From Acidobacteriota bacterium (GTDB lineage Bacteria > Acidobacteriota > UBA890 > WLXD01), in the NCBI GenBank assembly GCA_012103255.1, contig WLXD01000002.1, forward strand, positions 806,001-870,000: 64,000 nucleotides of DNA, in the 5' to 3' direction. Below the pieces are notes generated by a model. It worked only from the letters and a program-made list of their open reading frames with translations. It was not told the DNA's origin and did no database searches. The number at the start of each line of letters is the position of its first letter. Positions within the stretch are counted from its first letter, which is position 1. The position numbers were made by a program, and so were the translations under genes. Below, one piece after another: positions 1 through 9,181 of this stretch.

Positions 1-2
1 CC

Positions 3-1832
3 TACTGGCTCGACCCCGAGACCCTCAATCCGGGCCGCTTTGGTGACGCACTGGTTGGACGCATGGCGCCAGGTGCGGATCACGACTCTCTGTCGAACGA
101 GCTCACCGCGCTTGCGGGAGAACTCCCCGAGCGTTTTGGCGGCTCCCCGAGATACGCCGCGGTCATCGAGCAGCACCGCGCGGTCGTTCGCGGCATCCGA
201 GAGATGCTCGTCGGGCCCGTTGAGCAGGCGCTTTGGGTTCTGCTCGGCTCCGTGGCAATAGTTCTGCTCATCGCCTGCGGCAACGTCGCCAACCTGTTCG
301 TGGTGCGTGCCGAAGGAAGACAACGGGACATGGCCGTCCGCCGCGCACTCGGGGCGGGACGCGGCGCTCTCGTGCGGGCTCAACTCGCTGAAGCATTCCT
401 GATCGCTGCAGCCGCCGCCGTGTTTGCGGTCGGGCTCGCATGGATCAGTGTCCCGGCGTTGCAACAAATCGCACCCCGCCGAGTGCCGCGCCTCGGCGAC
501 GCGGAGATCACCACGTTGAGCCTGGTATTCACCGCCGTGGCCGCTGCCTTCACCGCTCTCGCGTGCGGATTGGTGCCGGCGCTGCGCGCTTCGTCGCCCC
601 GACTCACTCGGTTGCACGAGTCCGGTCGTGGTTCAACAAACCGACGTCACTGGGGACGAGACGCCCTGGTCGTAGGACAAACCGCTCTCGCACTTGTCTT
701 GCTGATCGGCTCTGGACTCCTGGCACGCAGCTTCTGGGAACTCCGCAATGTGGACCCCGGCTACGACATCGAAGACGTGTTCACGTTCCAGATCGCACCT
801 GGTGACGACCACCTCGTCGATGCGGCGACGTTTGCCCGATTCCACGCCGATTTCGCCGAACGGTTGGCGGCTCTCCCCGGAGTTGAGTCCGTCGGGATGG
901 TTGAGAACCTCCCCCTCAATGAGGGCGTCAGCATGACGAGGTTCCTCACCGAGGACACCCCCGGCGCCGAAGAGGAGGCGGGGGTACGTTTGCCGCAAAC
1001 ATGGGCGGCGCACGGGTATTTCGAGACCATGGGTATCGAGGTGCTCCGCGGCCGCGAATTCACGGCGAATGAGACCGCCGAAACCAGCGGCAACGTGGTA
1101 ATCAGCGAGACTGCGGCGGAGGCACTGTGGCCCGGCGAGGATCCGATAGGACGTCAGCTCCGCCGTGCGGATCTCGAAACCTGGGACACGGTTGTCGGCG
1201 TCGTGGAAGACGTGATGCAAAACAGCTTCCGCGACGACCCCATGGGGCATGTGTACTTCTCGTTCGTCGGTCAGCCGGGCAACGACCGCGTGATGGGCTC
1301 GCCGGCATATGTCATCCGGACGACTCGCACCGACAGCATCGGTCCCGAGGTTCGCGCTGCGGTCCGCGAGGCTTCCCCTACAGCCCCCATGTACCGGGTC
1401 TTCACGATGGAGGGTCTCGCCGCCGACTCCATGGCGGACGTGTCGTTCACGATGTTGACGATCGGAGTCGCTGCTTCGCTGGCGCTCGTTCTCGGAGCAC
1501 TCGGCCTCTTCGGCGTGCTCTCCTATGTGGTCACCCAGCGCACGCGTGAGATCGGGGTCCGCATGGCCCTGGGCGCCCGCGCGGTGAAGGTACAGCGCAT
1601 GGTCATTCGGCAGGGTGGACTTCTCCTCGCCATCGGCGTGGTGCTCGGACTCGTCGCCTCGGCTGGCGTCACCCGACTTTTGGAGAGCGTGCTGTTCGGC
1701 GTGCAGCCGGCCGATCTGATCACCTACCTGGGAATGTCGACCACGATGGTGCTGATCGGACTCCTGGCCAGCTACCTCCCGGCGCGCCGCGCGTCACGGG
1801 TCGACCCGATCGAATCACTTCGCAACGAGTAG
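3..1832 (+). CDS. ADOP-family FtsX/MacB-type permease, 5' truncated by window edge
   Basis: C-terminal ~610 residues of a membrane permease of the acidobacterial duplicated orphan permease class. The frame is open from base 3, so the true start lies upstream and the ATG at 63 is internal. Visible parts: the tail of the first periplasmic domain; the first FtsX block with a TM at IVLLIACGNVANLFVVRA followed by RRALGAGRGALVRAQL; a linker TM (ALALVLLIGSGLLARSF); a second periplasmic MacB-like domain; and a C-terminal FtsX block with TREIGVRMALGA, ending in the typical PARRASRVDPIESLR motif. ADOP proteins resemble MacB permease halves but lack a fused ATPase; substrate unknown. Followed by a strong terminator. 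Class call is firm; transport role is inferred from the family. Confidence 0.9.
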   Translation, partial: YWLDPETLNPGRFGDALVGRMAPGADHDSLSNELTALAGELPERFGGSPRYAAVIEQHRAVVRGIREMLVGPVEQALWVLLGSVAIVLLIACGNVANLFVVRAEGRQRDMAVRRALGAGRGALVRAQLAEAFLIAAAAAVFAVGLAWISVPALQQIAPRRVPRLGDAEITTLSLVFTAVAAAFTALACGLVPALRASSPRLTRLHESGRGSTNRRHWGRDALVVGQTALALVLLIGSGLLARSFWELRNVDPGYDIEDVFTFQIAPGDDHLVDAATFARFHADFAERLAALPGVESVGMVENLPLNEGVSMTRFLTEDTPGAEEEAGVRLPQTWAAHGYFETMGIEVLRGREFTANETAETSGNVVISETAAEALWPGEDPIGRQLRRADLETWDTVVGVVEDVMQNSFRDDPMGHVYFSFVGQPGNDRVMGSPAYVIRTTRTDSIGPEVRAAVREASPTAPMYRVFTMEGLAADSMADVSFTMLTIGVAASLALVLGALGLFGVLSYVVTQRTREIGVRMALGARAVKVQRMVIRQGGLLLAIGVVLGLVASAGVTRLLESVLFGVQPADLITYLGMSTTMVLIGLLASYLPARRASRVDPIESLRNE

Positions 1833-1866
1833 CGCGGACTTTCAGCCTCAGAATCAAGATCTCCGG

Positions 1867-1901
1867 AGCCCCGGCGCGGCCACTCGCGCCGGGGCTTCTT
1901 T
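1867..1901 (+). terminator. Intrinsic terminator after ADOP permease
   Basis: Perfect 12-bp G+C-rich stem (1867-1878 with 1885-1896), 6-base loop GCCACT, followed by TCTTT. Lies 34 bp past the ADOP stop codon. Confidence 0.85.
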
Positions 1902-1999
1902 GATCCTGGGGAGAAACGCGCCCTGGCGAGCCTCAATAGGTCGATCTCCGGTGAATCAGTGCGAGGACCCAACGCACCGACGCTCTCACCGGAAATGCC

Positions 2000-3481
2000 A
2001 TGAAGTACGAAAACATTCTCGCAGCTGTGGGCGGCACGCCCGTGATCATGATCAACAAGCTGGCACCGGAAGGAGCCGAGATCTGGGTCAAGTACGAAGC
2101 GATGAACCCGATGGGATCGGTGAAGGATCGTATGGCGCTGGGCGTCATCGAGGCCGCTGAGGCATCAGGGGACTTGAGTCCAGGCCAGACCATTGTCGAG
2201 GCGACGAGCGGTAACACCGGAATCGGCCTGGCCATGGTCTGCGCTCAGAAGGGCTACCCGCTGGTCATCGTGATGGCCGAGAACTTCAGCGTCGAGCGTC
2301 GTAAGTTGATGCGATTTCTCGGCGCCAAGGTCGTGCTCACACCTGCTCCGGCCCGCGGCATCGGCATGCTCAACAAGGCGGTCGAACTGGCAGAAACGCA
2401 CGGCTGGTTTGTGCCACGCCAGTTCGAGAACGAGGCCAACGCGGACATGCACTCGCGTACTACCGCGCGCGAAATCCTCGACGATTTCAGCGGCGAGTCT
2501 CTCGACTACTGAGTCACCGGCTTCGGCACCGGCGGGACTCTCCAGGGAGTGAGCCGCGTTCTCAAGGCGGAACGGCCCGACACTCGGGTGATCGTCGCTG
2601 AACCGGACAATTCGCAGATGCTCGCGAGCGGCATCGCGCAGGCTCAGGACGATTCTGGTGCGCCAACCACGAGTCATCCTGCCTTCCGAACGCACCTGGT
2701 TCAGGGCTGGTCGCCCGACTTCGTGCCGAAGCTTGCAGAAGACGCCCGCAAGGCCGGTCTGTTCGACGGAACGGTCCCGGTTGGCGGCCAGGAGTCCATC
2801 GAGGCCTCTCAGGCCCTTGCTCGCGAAGAGGGCATCTTCACCGGGATCTCCGGTGGTGCTACGTTCGCGGGAGCAGTTCGCATCGCGCGCATGGCCGAGC
2901 CGGGCTCACACATCCTCTGCATGCTCCCCGACACCGGCGAGCGCTACCTCAGCACCCCCCTCTTCGGCGACATCGACGCAGAGATGGACACGGCCGAAGA
3001 GGAAATCTCGAAGTCATCTCCGAACTACCGATTCGATCAGGAAACACTGCCCGCCGTCGCGGACCCTGCCGCCGGTCCGGGACTCGATCCGCGAGCCGTG
3101 GAGTACGTCGAGCTGGCAGTGACCGACGCGGCGGCCCCCGTGGCCGTATTCGCGCTCGAGTGGTGCGAGTTCTGCTGGGCGATCCGTCGCATGTTCGCCG
3201 CGCTGGGCGTGAAGTACCGCGCAATCGAACTCGACTCAGCCGAGGCGCAGGAAAACAACTGGGGCGGCAAGGTGCGCGACGCGTTGAGTCAACACTCGGG
3301 CAGTTTCACAGTGCCGCAGGTGTTCGTTGGCGGCGAGTTCCTCGGAGGCTGCACCGAACTGCTGAGCGCATTCGACGACGGCGAACTCCAAGAGAAGCTG
3401 ACCAAGGCTGGCGTCGAACACACACCGGATCTCGCGGCCACCGGAAGTTCGTTCTTGCCCGACTGGCTACACGCCCGCTAG
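2000..3481 (+). CDS. Cysteine synthase-glutaredoxin fusion, interrupted by in-frame TGA
   Basis: Fold-type II PLP enzyme (O-acetylserine sulfhydrylase/cystathionine beta-synthase family) fused to a C-terminal glutaredoxin. The N-part has NPMGSVKDR with the PLP lysine, TSGNTG substrate loop, and after the stop FGTGGT phosphate loop, GISGG and PDTGERYLST. The last ~110 residues are a thioredoxin-fold domain with a WCEFCW redox site and TVPQVFVGG (cis-Pro). Codon 171 (2510-2512) is TGA, sitting between SLDY and VTGFGTGGT. The frame is the same on both sides and stays open for 323 further codons. A Trp codon (TGG) one base away would fit. So this is a fresh nonsense mutation, an assembly error, or readthrough. 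Without readthrough only 170 residues, or a fragment from an internal start near 2549, are made. Confidence 0.85.
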
Positions 3482-3496
3482 CACGAAGGCCTGGCT

Positions 3497-4117
3497 CTAC
3501 TCGGCGACGGCCCGGCGGACGATGCGCGACTGCACCAATCCAGCAACGGCCGAAACGCCAAAGTGCAGGCCAACGCCCGCCGGACTGGTCACGAGGAGGA
3601 TCAGCGTCGCGACGACCGGGACCAGCAGAAAGGCCCGCTGCTCGGGAGGCACCGCTGCGGCCGCGCCCTGAACTGACAGGTACGTCAGCCCCGTGACTAC
3701 CAGCCCGAGAAGAATGTCGGGACGAGCGAGGTCCGGAATCCAGAGGAAGCGCCCGCCAGCGCCGGCGACTCGTCGAATCGCCTGAAACATGGCGACGAAC
3801 ACTGGTGCCTGCGCCAGGCTGCCGACGCACCCCACCGGAATCGTAGTGGCCCCGTGACGGGCGAGCAGGGCCCGCTGTGCCTCAGCAGCCTTCAGCGGAT
3901 CCTTGTGGGCGCTCTTCAGGCGATCCAGCTCAGGCCGCAACTTTCGCAGGAGCGCCTGGTGCCGCGCCGCCTGGCGCGCGAACTTGAGCGTCAGCGGAAA
4001 CAGCACCAGCCGTGCGGCCGTGGAGACCATCAGGATCGCAGCCCTCACGTTGCCCCCACTCACCTGCGCGACTCCCAGGATCGTAAGCCGCAGTGTCTCG
4101 ATCACTTGCTCCCACAC
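3497..4117 (-). CDS. Small YidC/Oxa1-family membrane insertase homologue
   Basis: 206-residue polytopic protein matching only the conserved insertase core of YidC/Oxa1/Alb3, without the large periplasmic domain of Gram-negative YidC. Visible: first core TM with the conserved positive residue (STAARLVLFPLTLK), a charged cytoplasmic hairpin (RKLRPELDRLKSAHKD), then TMs around LAQAPVFVAMFQAIRR, ILLGLVVTGLTYLSV and FLLVPVVATLILLVTS. GTG start two bases after the stop of the upstream small membrane gene, so likely the last gene of a three-gene operon. It is not in the usual rnpA-yidC context, so it is probably a paralogue dedicated to particular substrates (inference). Confidence 0.85.
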   Translation of the reverse strand: MWEQVIETLRLTILGVAQVSGGNVRAAILMVSTAARLVLFPLTLKFARQAARHQALLRKLRPELDRLKSAHKDPLKAAEAQRALLARHGATTIPVGCVGSLAQAPVFVAMFQAIRRVAGAGGRFLWIPDLARPDILLGLVVTGLTYLSVQGAAAAVPPEQRAFLLVPVVATLILLVTSPAGVGLHFGVSAVAGLVQSRIVRRAVAE

Positions 4118-4119
4118 TG

Positions 4120-4398
4120 TCAGGCCCCCTTCGCGTCAGGAGCCGCGGCGCGTTCACGACCCCACTCCCAGCACATGCCGCAAGCACCGAGACCGGCGAC
4201 GATCAGCATCATGAAATCTGTGAGATTGCCGGACATCCAGAACTCCGCCTCGGGAAGCACCCAGGCCTCCAGCAGCAGTCCACTCGCCACGTTCGCCAAC
4301 GGCAGCAAGATGAGCGCGAGCATCAACAGGGGGCGCGGCTTGGCGGCGTCGCGAGGCGGGTAGCGACGCAGCGCACTGAAGTCAAAGCGCGCGCTCAC
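4120..4398 (-). CDS. Small membrane protein, unknown function
   Basis: 92-residue protein with two predicted TM segments (LLMLALILLPLANVASGLLL and a second around MMLIVAGLGACGMCWEW) and short charged tails. The GTG start overlaps the TGA of the upstream gene (GTGA), arguing for translational coupling; a longer frame reaching further upstream is merely the shadow of the neighbour. Lies directly before the YidC homologue. No family recognised. Confidence 0.7.
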   Translation of the reverse strand: MSARFDFSALRRYPPRDAAKPRPLLMLALILLPLANVASGLLLEAWVLPEAEFWMSGNLTDFMMLIVAGLGACGMCWEWGRERAAAPDAKGA

Positions 4399-4802
4399 GA
4401 TGCCTGCCGTTGACCCTGAACCGACAGCGCGGTCGCGACAGCCATCCCAGCGAGCAGGACTACGAACGCATAGCCAACGGGCGAGCCCATGATCGCCTTT
4501 ACCTGGATCCAGGTGATCACTGCCGCGACGAAGAGACTCCCGGCCAGAGCGCGCCGCTGAGCCTGCCCCAGGTTTCCGTCTTGCTGGCCTGCCCAGATCG
4601 CGGCGCCCGCGATAACCATGAGCGCCCCGCAGAAGCGTAGCAGAGCGACCCCTGACCAAATCGACATCGCCGCCCGGTCGGCGGCGACTGGCGCGGGCAG
4701 TTCGTAGCCCGTCGCATACTCATAGGCGATCGGCCCCCAGAGGGCCAGCACGACTCCAGCGCCCGCCAAGACGAGCCCTCCGCCCATCAACACTCCGCGC
4801 AT
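4395..4802 (-). CDS. Four-TM membrane protein, unknown function
   Basis: 135-residue protein with about four hydrophobic segments: VLMGGGLVLAGAGVVLALWG, a middle one at LLRFCGALMVIAGAAIWAG, then SLFVAAVITWIQVKAIMG and FVVLLAGMAVATALSV. ATG start preceded by a strong AGGAGG site (about 4807-4814). First gene of an operon with a two-TM protein and a YidC/Oxa1 homologue. No family recognised; the context suggests it could be an insertase client or part of a small membrane complex. Confidence 0.75.
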   Translation of the reverse strand: MRGVLMGGGLVLAGAGVVLALWGPIAYEYATGYELPAPVAADRAAMSIWSGVALLRFCGALMVIAGAAIWAGQQDGNLGQAQRRALAGSLFVAAVITWIQVKAIMGSPVGYAFVVLLAGMAVATALSVQGQRQAS

Positions 4803-4944
4803 CGCATCCTCCTGCGGTTTGATTCAACTATTAGAACCCAGAGCGATCCCAAATTGCGAGAGCCTACGGCGGCTGTCATAGAAGTGATCGCAGCCATCCC
4901 ATAGCGTTCCAGACGACCTCGATTCCGCCGCAAGAGAGCAATTC

Positions 4945-5556
4945 ATGAAGCACGTTCTCGCAGTGATGATCCTCGCCACTTCTGCCCACGCTGCGCAGTC
5001 CACCGTTGTCCCGAGTGGCGACATGGACGCCGTCTGGGGTCCTGCCACGGCCGTGAATCAAGGGCACGGCATGACCGACGAGATCCGCCGCGCCCTCGCG
5101 CCCGGCGCCGAGCATGACGTTGTGGCCCGGCTCCTGGGCACGTGGTCCGTTCGCGGCGTCGCCGGGCGTAACAGCAACCCCATCTCGCAGGTCGCCTCGG
5201 TTACGGCGATGCTCGACGACGCCTGGTTCGAGCTACGACTCACGGAAAACGGAGAACTCTCGCGCGTTGCGCATCTCGGGTACGACGGCTACCGGGCTTC
5301 GTTCGCCATGTGGGAAGTCGGCCGAGGGTTCACGTCGCCGCAGGCCCGGGTTGGCGACTACGACTCCGCCACGCAGATCCTGCACTTCCGCCGCACCTAC
5401 ACGATCCGCAGTCGCGACGAACTGGTTCGGGTCAATGAGCGGATCTCGATCCATTTCGTGAGCGAGGACGAGATTCGCTGGCAGTCCTGGGAAACCGTCG
5501 GCGATCGGCCCGAGCGGAATCAACGAGACGTGACGTTCACCCGTTCTCGGCCGTAG
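4945..5556 (+). CDS. Secreted DUF1579-like protein
   Basis: 203 residues. Short N-terminal signal sequence (MKHVLAVMILATSAHAAQ), then a region with LLGTWSVRGVAG typical of the DUF1579/lipocalin-like group in which a GxW motif opens a small beta-barrel. Alternating beta-rich pattern to the C-terminus (ASFAMWEVGRG, ILHFRRTYTI). Divergent from the membrane operon at 4802; the 3' end overlaps the convergent DUF2071 gene by 20 bp. Biological role unknown. Confidence 0.7.
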   Translation: MKHVLAVMILATSAHAAQSTVVPSGDMDAVWGPATAVNQGHGMTDEIRRALAPGAEHDVVARLLGTWSVRGVAGRNSNPISQVASVTAMLDDAWFELRLTENGELSRVAHLGYDGYRASFAMWEVGRGFTSPQARVGDYDSATQILHFRRTYTIRSRDELVRVNERISIHFVSEDEIRWQSWETVGDRPERNQRDVTFTRSRP

Positions 5557-6364
5557 GTCCAAGTCGCCGCGGCGGTAGGTAGATCGTGAACTCGGTCTCG
5601 GGCTGAACCAAGACGCTGTAGGGCCTCGCCTGGCGCTCGAAGGAAACCAGCCCCAATCGGTCCAGCAAATCGAATCGCGCCGACAGGCAGGCAGCCGGCT
5701 TCACTTCAAGACGATCGTGCCAGACGTCATAAGAGCCGAGTTCGTTGTCACGGCGGCGATACACACCCTTCAGGGGGTGGGTCAGCACCGCGAACGCTGT
5801 CGCCGCGTCAGGAAACCCGACGTGAGTGAACTGTTCGTCCCCGGTCTGCGCCAACTCCAGTCGCGCCGACGCCCAGCGCGATGACGTTTCGACTCGATAG
5901 CGACCGTAGAGTCCGCTCTCCAACTCGCAGTCAAATTCCATCCGCCCGTGATGCCACGGCAACCGCCACAGATGCCGTGGGATCGCGACCGTCCACGAAT
6001 CAAGCACGGTCCCGAAGAACCAGACCGCCGGTGTGTCGGTTTCGACATCTCGTACATAGGCCCGGTAGTTGGTCTGGCCGAAACGAAAACGCGGCGCGGG
6101 GAACACGGCCGACGTGAAATCGCGATCTTCGAAGGGAACCACCGAGATCAGTCCTCGCTGCCCCGAACGGGTCGGGACGGTCACGAGTTCGAAGCGTTCG
6201 GGGATATGTGCTCGGAGAGCGGCAGGCTCCACCAGATAGGTAACGATCGCGAAGTGGGCCAGCTTTGTGACCGCGTCGAGTCCCGCGCACTTCGGCCGCG
6301 CCATCGCCACGTCGGCGAAACGTACGGCACGGGGCATCAAACTCGGGCCTCGAGCGTCCGACAT
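5537..6364 (-). CDS. DUF2071 (YqjF-like) domain protein
   Basis: About 275 residues, cytoplasmic, no signal peptide. The pattern VTYLVEPAALRAHIPERFEL, then RGLISVVPFEDRDF, FGQTNYRAYVRD and AVWFFGTVLDS follows the DUF2071/YqjF acetoacetate-decarboxylase-like fold family. ATG at 6364 used; ATG at 6334-6340 region (MPRAVRF) is an alternative. The family has no settled function. Its 3' end overlaps the DUF1579-like gene tail to tail. Confidence 0.75.
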   Translation of the reverse strand: MSDARGPSLMPRAVRFADVAMARPKCAGLDAVTKLAHFAIVTYLVEPAALRAHIPERFELVTVPTRSGQRGLISVVPFEDRDFTSAVFPAPRFRFGQTNYRAYVRDVETDTPAVWFFGTVLDSWTVAIPRHLWRLPWHHGRMEFDCELESGLYGRYRVETSSRWASARLELAQTGDEQFTHVGFPDAATAFAVLTHPLKGVYRRRDNELGSYDVWHDRLEVKPAACLSARFDLLDRLGLVSFERQARPYSVLVQPETEFTIYLPPRRLGPTAENG

Positions 6365-6484
6365 CAAGCGTTCTCCGGGCTGGCTAGCCGCTGGATCGGC
6401 GTAGTCCCGGATTCTGCTCCGACCGACGTCAGGTCACAAACTCACCGCCACCCGCGGTGTACTCGCCCTTGCGAGAACCTCGCC

Positions 6485-9181
6485 TTAGCCTTCGCTGCTG
6501 AGAGCGGCCACCGGATCTACGCGCGACGCGCGACGCGCCGGGACGTAGCTCGCGGCCGCGGCCACAGCGATCAACACCGCGGCGGTGGCCGCTAGCGCGA
6601 GCGGATCGTATGCAGTGACGCCGTAGAGTTGCGACTCGAGAAAGCCGCCGATCACAGTCCAGGAGCCGAGCCCAAGCAAGACGCCGAGCACGGCCATGCG
6701 CACACCCTGCGAAACGACCGAACCAACGAGCGTCGTGGTGCCCGCACCTAGCGCCATTCGGATCCCGATCTCCTGCGTCTGCTGACGCACGGTATAGGCG
6801 AGCACCGCGTAGAGCCCGACCGCGGCGAGAATCACCGCGAGCGCCGAGAACGCCGTGAGTAGCACGAGCACGAATCGAGTTGGCGTGAGCGCCTCGCTCA
6901 CGAACCAGGCGAGCGGGGCGAGATCGGCCGGCAACTGCGGGGCCGTGGTCCGCACCGCCTCGAGAACCGACTGCGCGGCGGCTGTCGGGTCGCCCGCGAC
7001 TTTCGCCATCACCGAGATCTCGGCGCTCAGGTACTGGATCCGATGGAAATACATCGTCGGCTGCTCATCGCGGTGATCCCACTGCGGCGAGTACTCCACA
7101 ACGCCGACCACTTCATAGAGATCGGACTGCGGACGCATGCCACGCACCTGAATCCGTTCGCCGATCGGATTCCGACCGGCAAAGTACCTGGCAGCAAGCC
7201 GTTCGTCGATCACGACCACATCGATATCGAGATCGGCGTCGTGACGCTCGATGCCGCGCCCGCGCAGCAGGCTCAGGCCAACGCTGTCGAAATAGGTCGG
7301 CGAAATCGTCCGGAAATAGGCGCGACTCCAGGCGGTAGCGTCCTCCTGCGAACCGTCTCGGGCGAACTCCGCAGATCGGTCGTACACACCGTTCATGGGC
7401 ACGGGGAAAACCACGCCGGCGGCCTCGATGCCGGGGAGTGCCGCGACGGCATCGACCAGTGAATCCTCCAGGGCCAGCGAACTCTCGAGCGTGCGGCTTC
7501 CTCCCTGAGTGGCGGTTACCGTGATGACCTGCTCGGGCTCGTAGCCCAACTGCATCTGCTGCAGTTCTGCGAACGTACGCACCATCAGCCCCGCACCGAC
7601 GAGCAGCATCATCGACAGTGCAACCTCGGCAACCACCAGCGCGCGCTGAGAGGTTCGCGCGCGGCCTCCGGCCCCTCTGACATTCAGGCCACTGGCACCG
7701 GGACGAGCGGCAGCAAGCGCCGGAAGAAGCGCGGAGACCACCGTTGCCAACATCGCCACCGCCAGGGTGAATGCGAGGGCTTGCCCATCTAGGCGAATTT
7801 CCTCAACCCGCGGCAACGCGGCGGGCGCAAGACTCTTGATCGCGATCACCGTTGTGCTCGCCAGCAGCACGCCGAGACCTGCGCCGGCGAGAGCCTGCAG
7901 CGCGGCTTCTGTGACCAACTGTCGCACGATACGTCGACGGCCGGCACCCATGGCCGACCTTACGGCGATCTCTGTGCGCCTCGCGGTGCCGCGAACCAGC
8001 AGGAGGTTGGCGACATTGGCACAGGCGATCAGCAAGACGAACCCAACCGCTCCAATGAACACGCCCAATGTGCCGCTCGCTGGACCGGTGACCTTGGCGT
8101 GCAACGGATCCAGGCGCATCTCGAAGCCAAGCTCAGCGTGGTGAGGGTGCGCCTCGCGTAACCGGGCCGAGAACGCTGTCGCCTCGCTTTGCGCGTCCGC
8201 GGTACGGGCTCCCGGCGCCAATCGACCGATGAGGCGCCAGAAATCCGCGCCCGGTTCACGCGACGCCGCCGGGTAGTCGGTGCGCCAAACACCGAACACG
8301 TCGATATCTTCCCCAACGTTCATCTCGGCCGGCAGCTCGAGTCGGAACCCTGGAGGCAGGACGCCCACGATCAGATGGTTCGTTCCCCAGATGTCGACGA
8401 CGTTGTTGAGCACGCCGATGTCGCCGCCAAACGCGCGCTGCCAGAGGCCGTGGCTGATCACGGCAGAGAACGGCGGCGGGTTCGGAATCGGTTGACCGTC
8501 CGGTCCCGGAGGTATCGGCGTCCCGTCCTCGGGGACAAAGGTCCGTCCGACATGCGGCGCAACGCCGAAGACGTCGAAGATGTTGTCGGACACCCGCGCA
8601 AGTTTGACGTGTCGCGGGATATCGGCCCCGACCATGGGGCCGACTGTAGTTTCGGAGAATGCCACCATGGAATCGACCGACGACGAATACTCGACGAACT
8701 CCCAGCCATCCGCAGCGAAGGCCATCGGCGTCTGATCACCCGAAGCCTGGGCCTGCCGACTGACCATCAGTAGACGCTCGGCGTGTTCGTAGGGCAGCGG
8801 TTCGAGCAAGACCCCGTTGACGACGCTGAAAATGGCCGTATTCACGCCAATCCCCACGCCCAGAGTCAGCACGACAACCGCCGCGAAGCCAGGATTGCGG
8901 ATGACCTGGCGAGCGGCGTAGCGCAGATCGTGTAGCAGCGATTCCATGGAGCCATTCCTGCGGTCGGGGACGGAAGCTCGCGTGCCGCGGAGACGCGGCA
9001 ATCGATCGATGAGCGCGGGTCGTAGAGCCCGCAGGGTCTGAAGCCAGTACCAGCGACGCGGATGAGGCTGCCGGGCCCATCGCTTGGCGAGGTCCGCGAG
9101 CACTTCGGCGCGCACCTGCGCGGGTAGCACCCTCTGGAGGAGCCAGCGAGCGAACGCCGGCGGACGGCGAGAAGCGCTCAC
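6485..9181 (-). CDS. ADOP-family permease with prefix domain
   Basis: 898 residues. Layout: N-terminal permease-prefix domain (about 1-75, with RRWYWLQTL), TM near 95-115 (GFAAVVVLTLGVGIGVNTAI), MacB-like periplasmic domain (VNGVLLEPLPYE onward), FtsX block (VLLIACANVANLLLVRG; RSAMGAGRRRIVRQLV), linker TM, second MacB-like domain, and a final FtsX block (QEIGIRMALGAG), ending PARRASRVDPVAAL. The GTG start at 9181 overlaps the TGA of the PadR gene (GTGA); an upstream in-frame start would sit inside PadR. Permease without its own ATPase; substrate unknown. Confidence 0.9.
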   Translation of the reverse strand: MSASRRPPAFARWLLQRVLPAQVRAEVLADLAKRWARQPHPRRWYWLQTLRALRPALIDRLPRLRGTRASVPDRRNGSMESLLHDLRYAARQVIRNPGFAAVVVLTLGVGIGVNTAIFSVVNGVLLEPLPYEHAERLLMVSRQAQASGDQTPMAFAADGWEFVEYSSSVDSMVAFSETTVGPMVGADIPRHVKLARVSDNIFDVFGVAPHVGRTFVPEDGTPIPPGPDGQPIPNPPPFSAVISHGLWQRAFGGDIGVLNNVVDIWGTNHLIVGVLPPGFRLELPAEMNVGEDIDVFGVWRTDYPAASREPGADFWRLIGRLAPGARTADAQSEATAFSARLREAHPHHAELGFEMRLDPLHAKVTGPASGTLGVFIGAVGFVLLIACANVANLLLVRGTARRTEIAVRSAMGAGRRRIVRQLVTEAALQALAGAGLGVLLASTTVIAIKSLAPAALPRVEEIRLDGQALAFTLAVAMLATVVSALLPALAAARPGASGLNVRGAGGRARTSQRALVVAEVALSMMLLVGAGLMVRTFAELQQMQLGYEPEQVITVTATQGGSRTLESSLALEDSLVDAVAALPGIEAAGVVFPVPMNGVYDRSAEFARDGSQEDATAWSRAYFRTISPTYFDSVGLSLLRGRGIERHDADLDIDVVVIDERLAARYFAGRNPIGERIQVRGMRPQSDLYEVVGVVEYSPQWDHRDEQPTMYFHRIQYLSAEISVMAKVAGDPTAAAQSVLEAVRTTAPQLPADLAPLAWFVSEALTPTRFVLVLLTAFSALAVILAAVGLYAVLAYTVRQQTQEIGIRMALGAGTTTLVGSVVSQGVRMAVLGVLLGLGSWTVIGGFLESQLYGVTAYDPLALAATAAVLIAVAAAASYVPARRASRVDPVAALSSEG

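Noticed and set aside
63-1832. ATG at 63 as the true start of the first ADOP gene
   Set aside because: The frame is open and ADOP-like back to base 3, and the protein would lack its first domain; the gene simply begins outside the window.
2510-2512. TGA reassigned to Trp
   Set aside because: Many genes here end in TGA, often inside four-base overlaps with the next start, so TGA works as stop.
2510-2560. Selenocysteine at codon 171
   Set aside because: A short hairpin (ACTCT/GGAGT) lies about 35 bases after the TGA, but its position and loop do not fit a bacterial SECIS well, no redox residue is expected there, and no selenocysteine genes are in the window.
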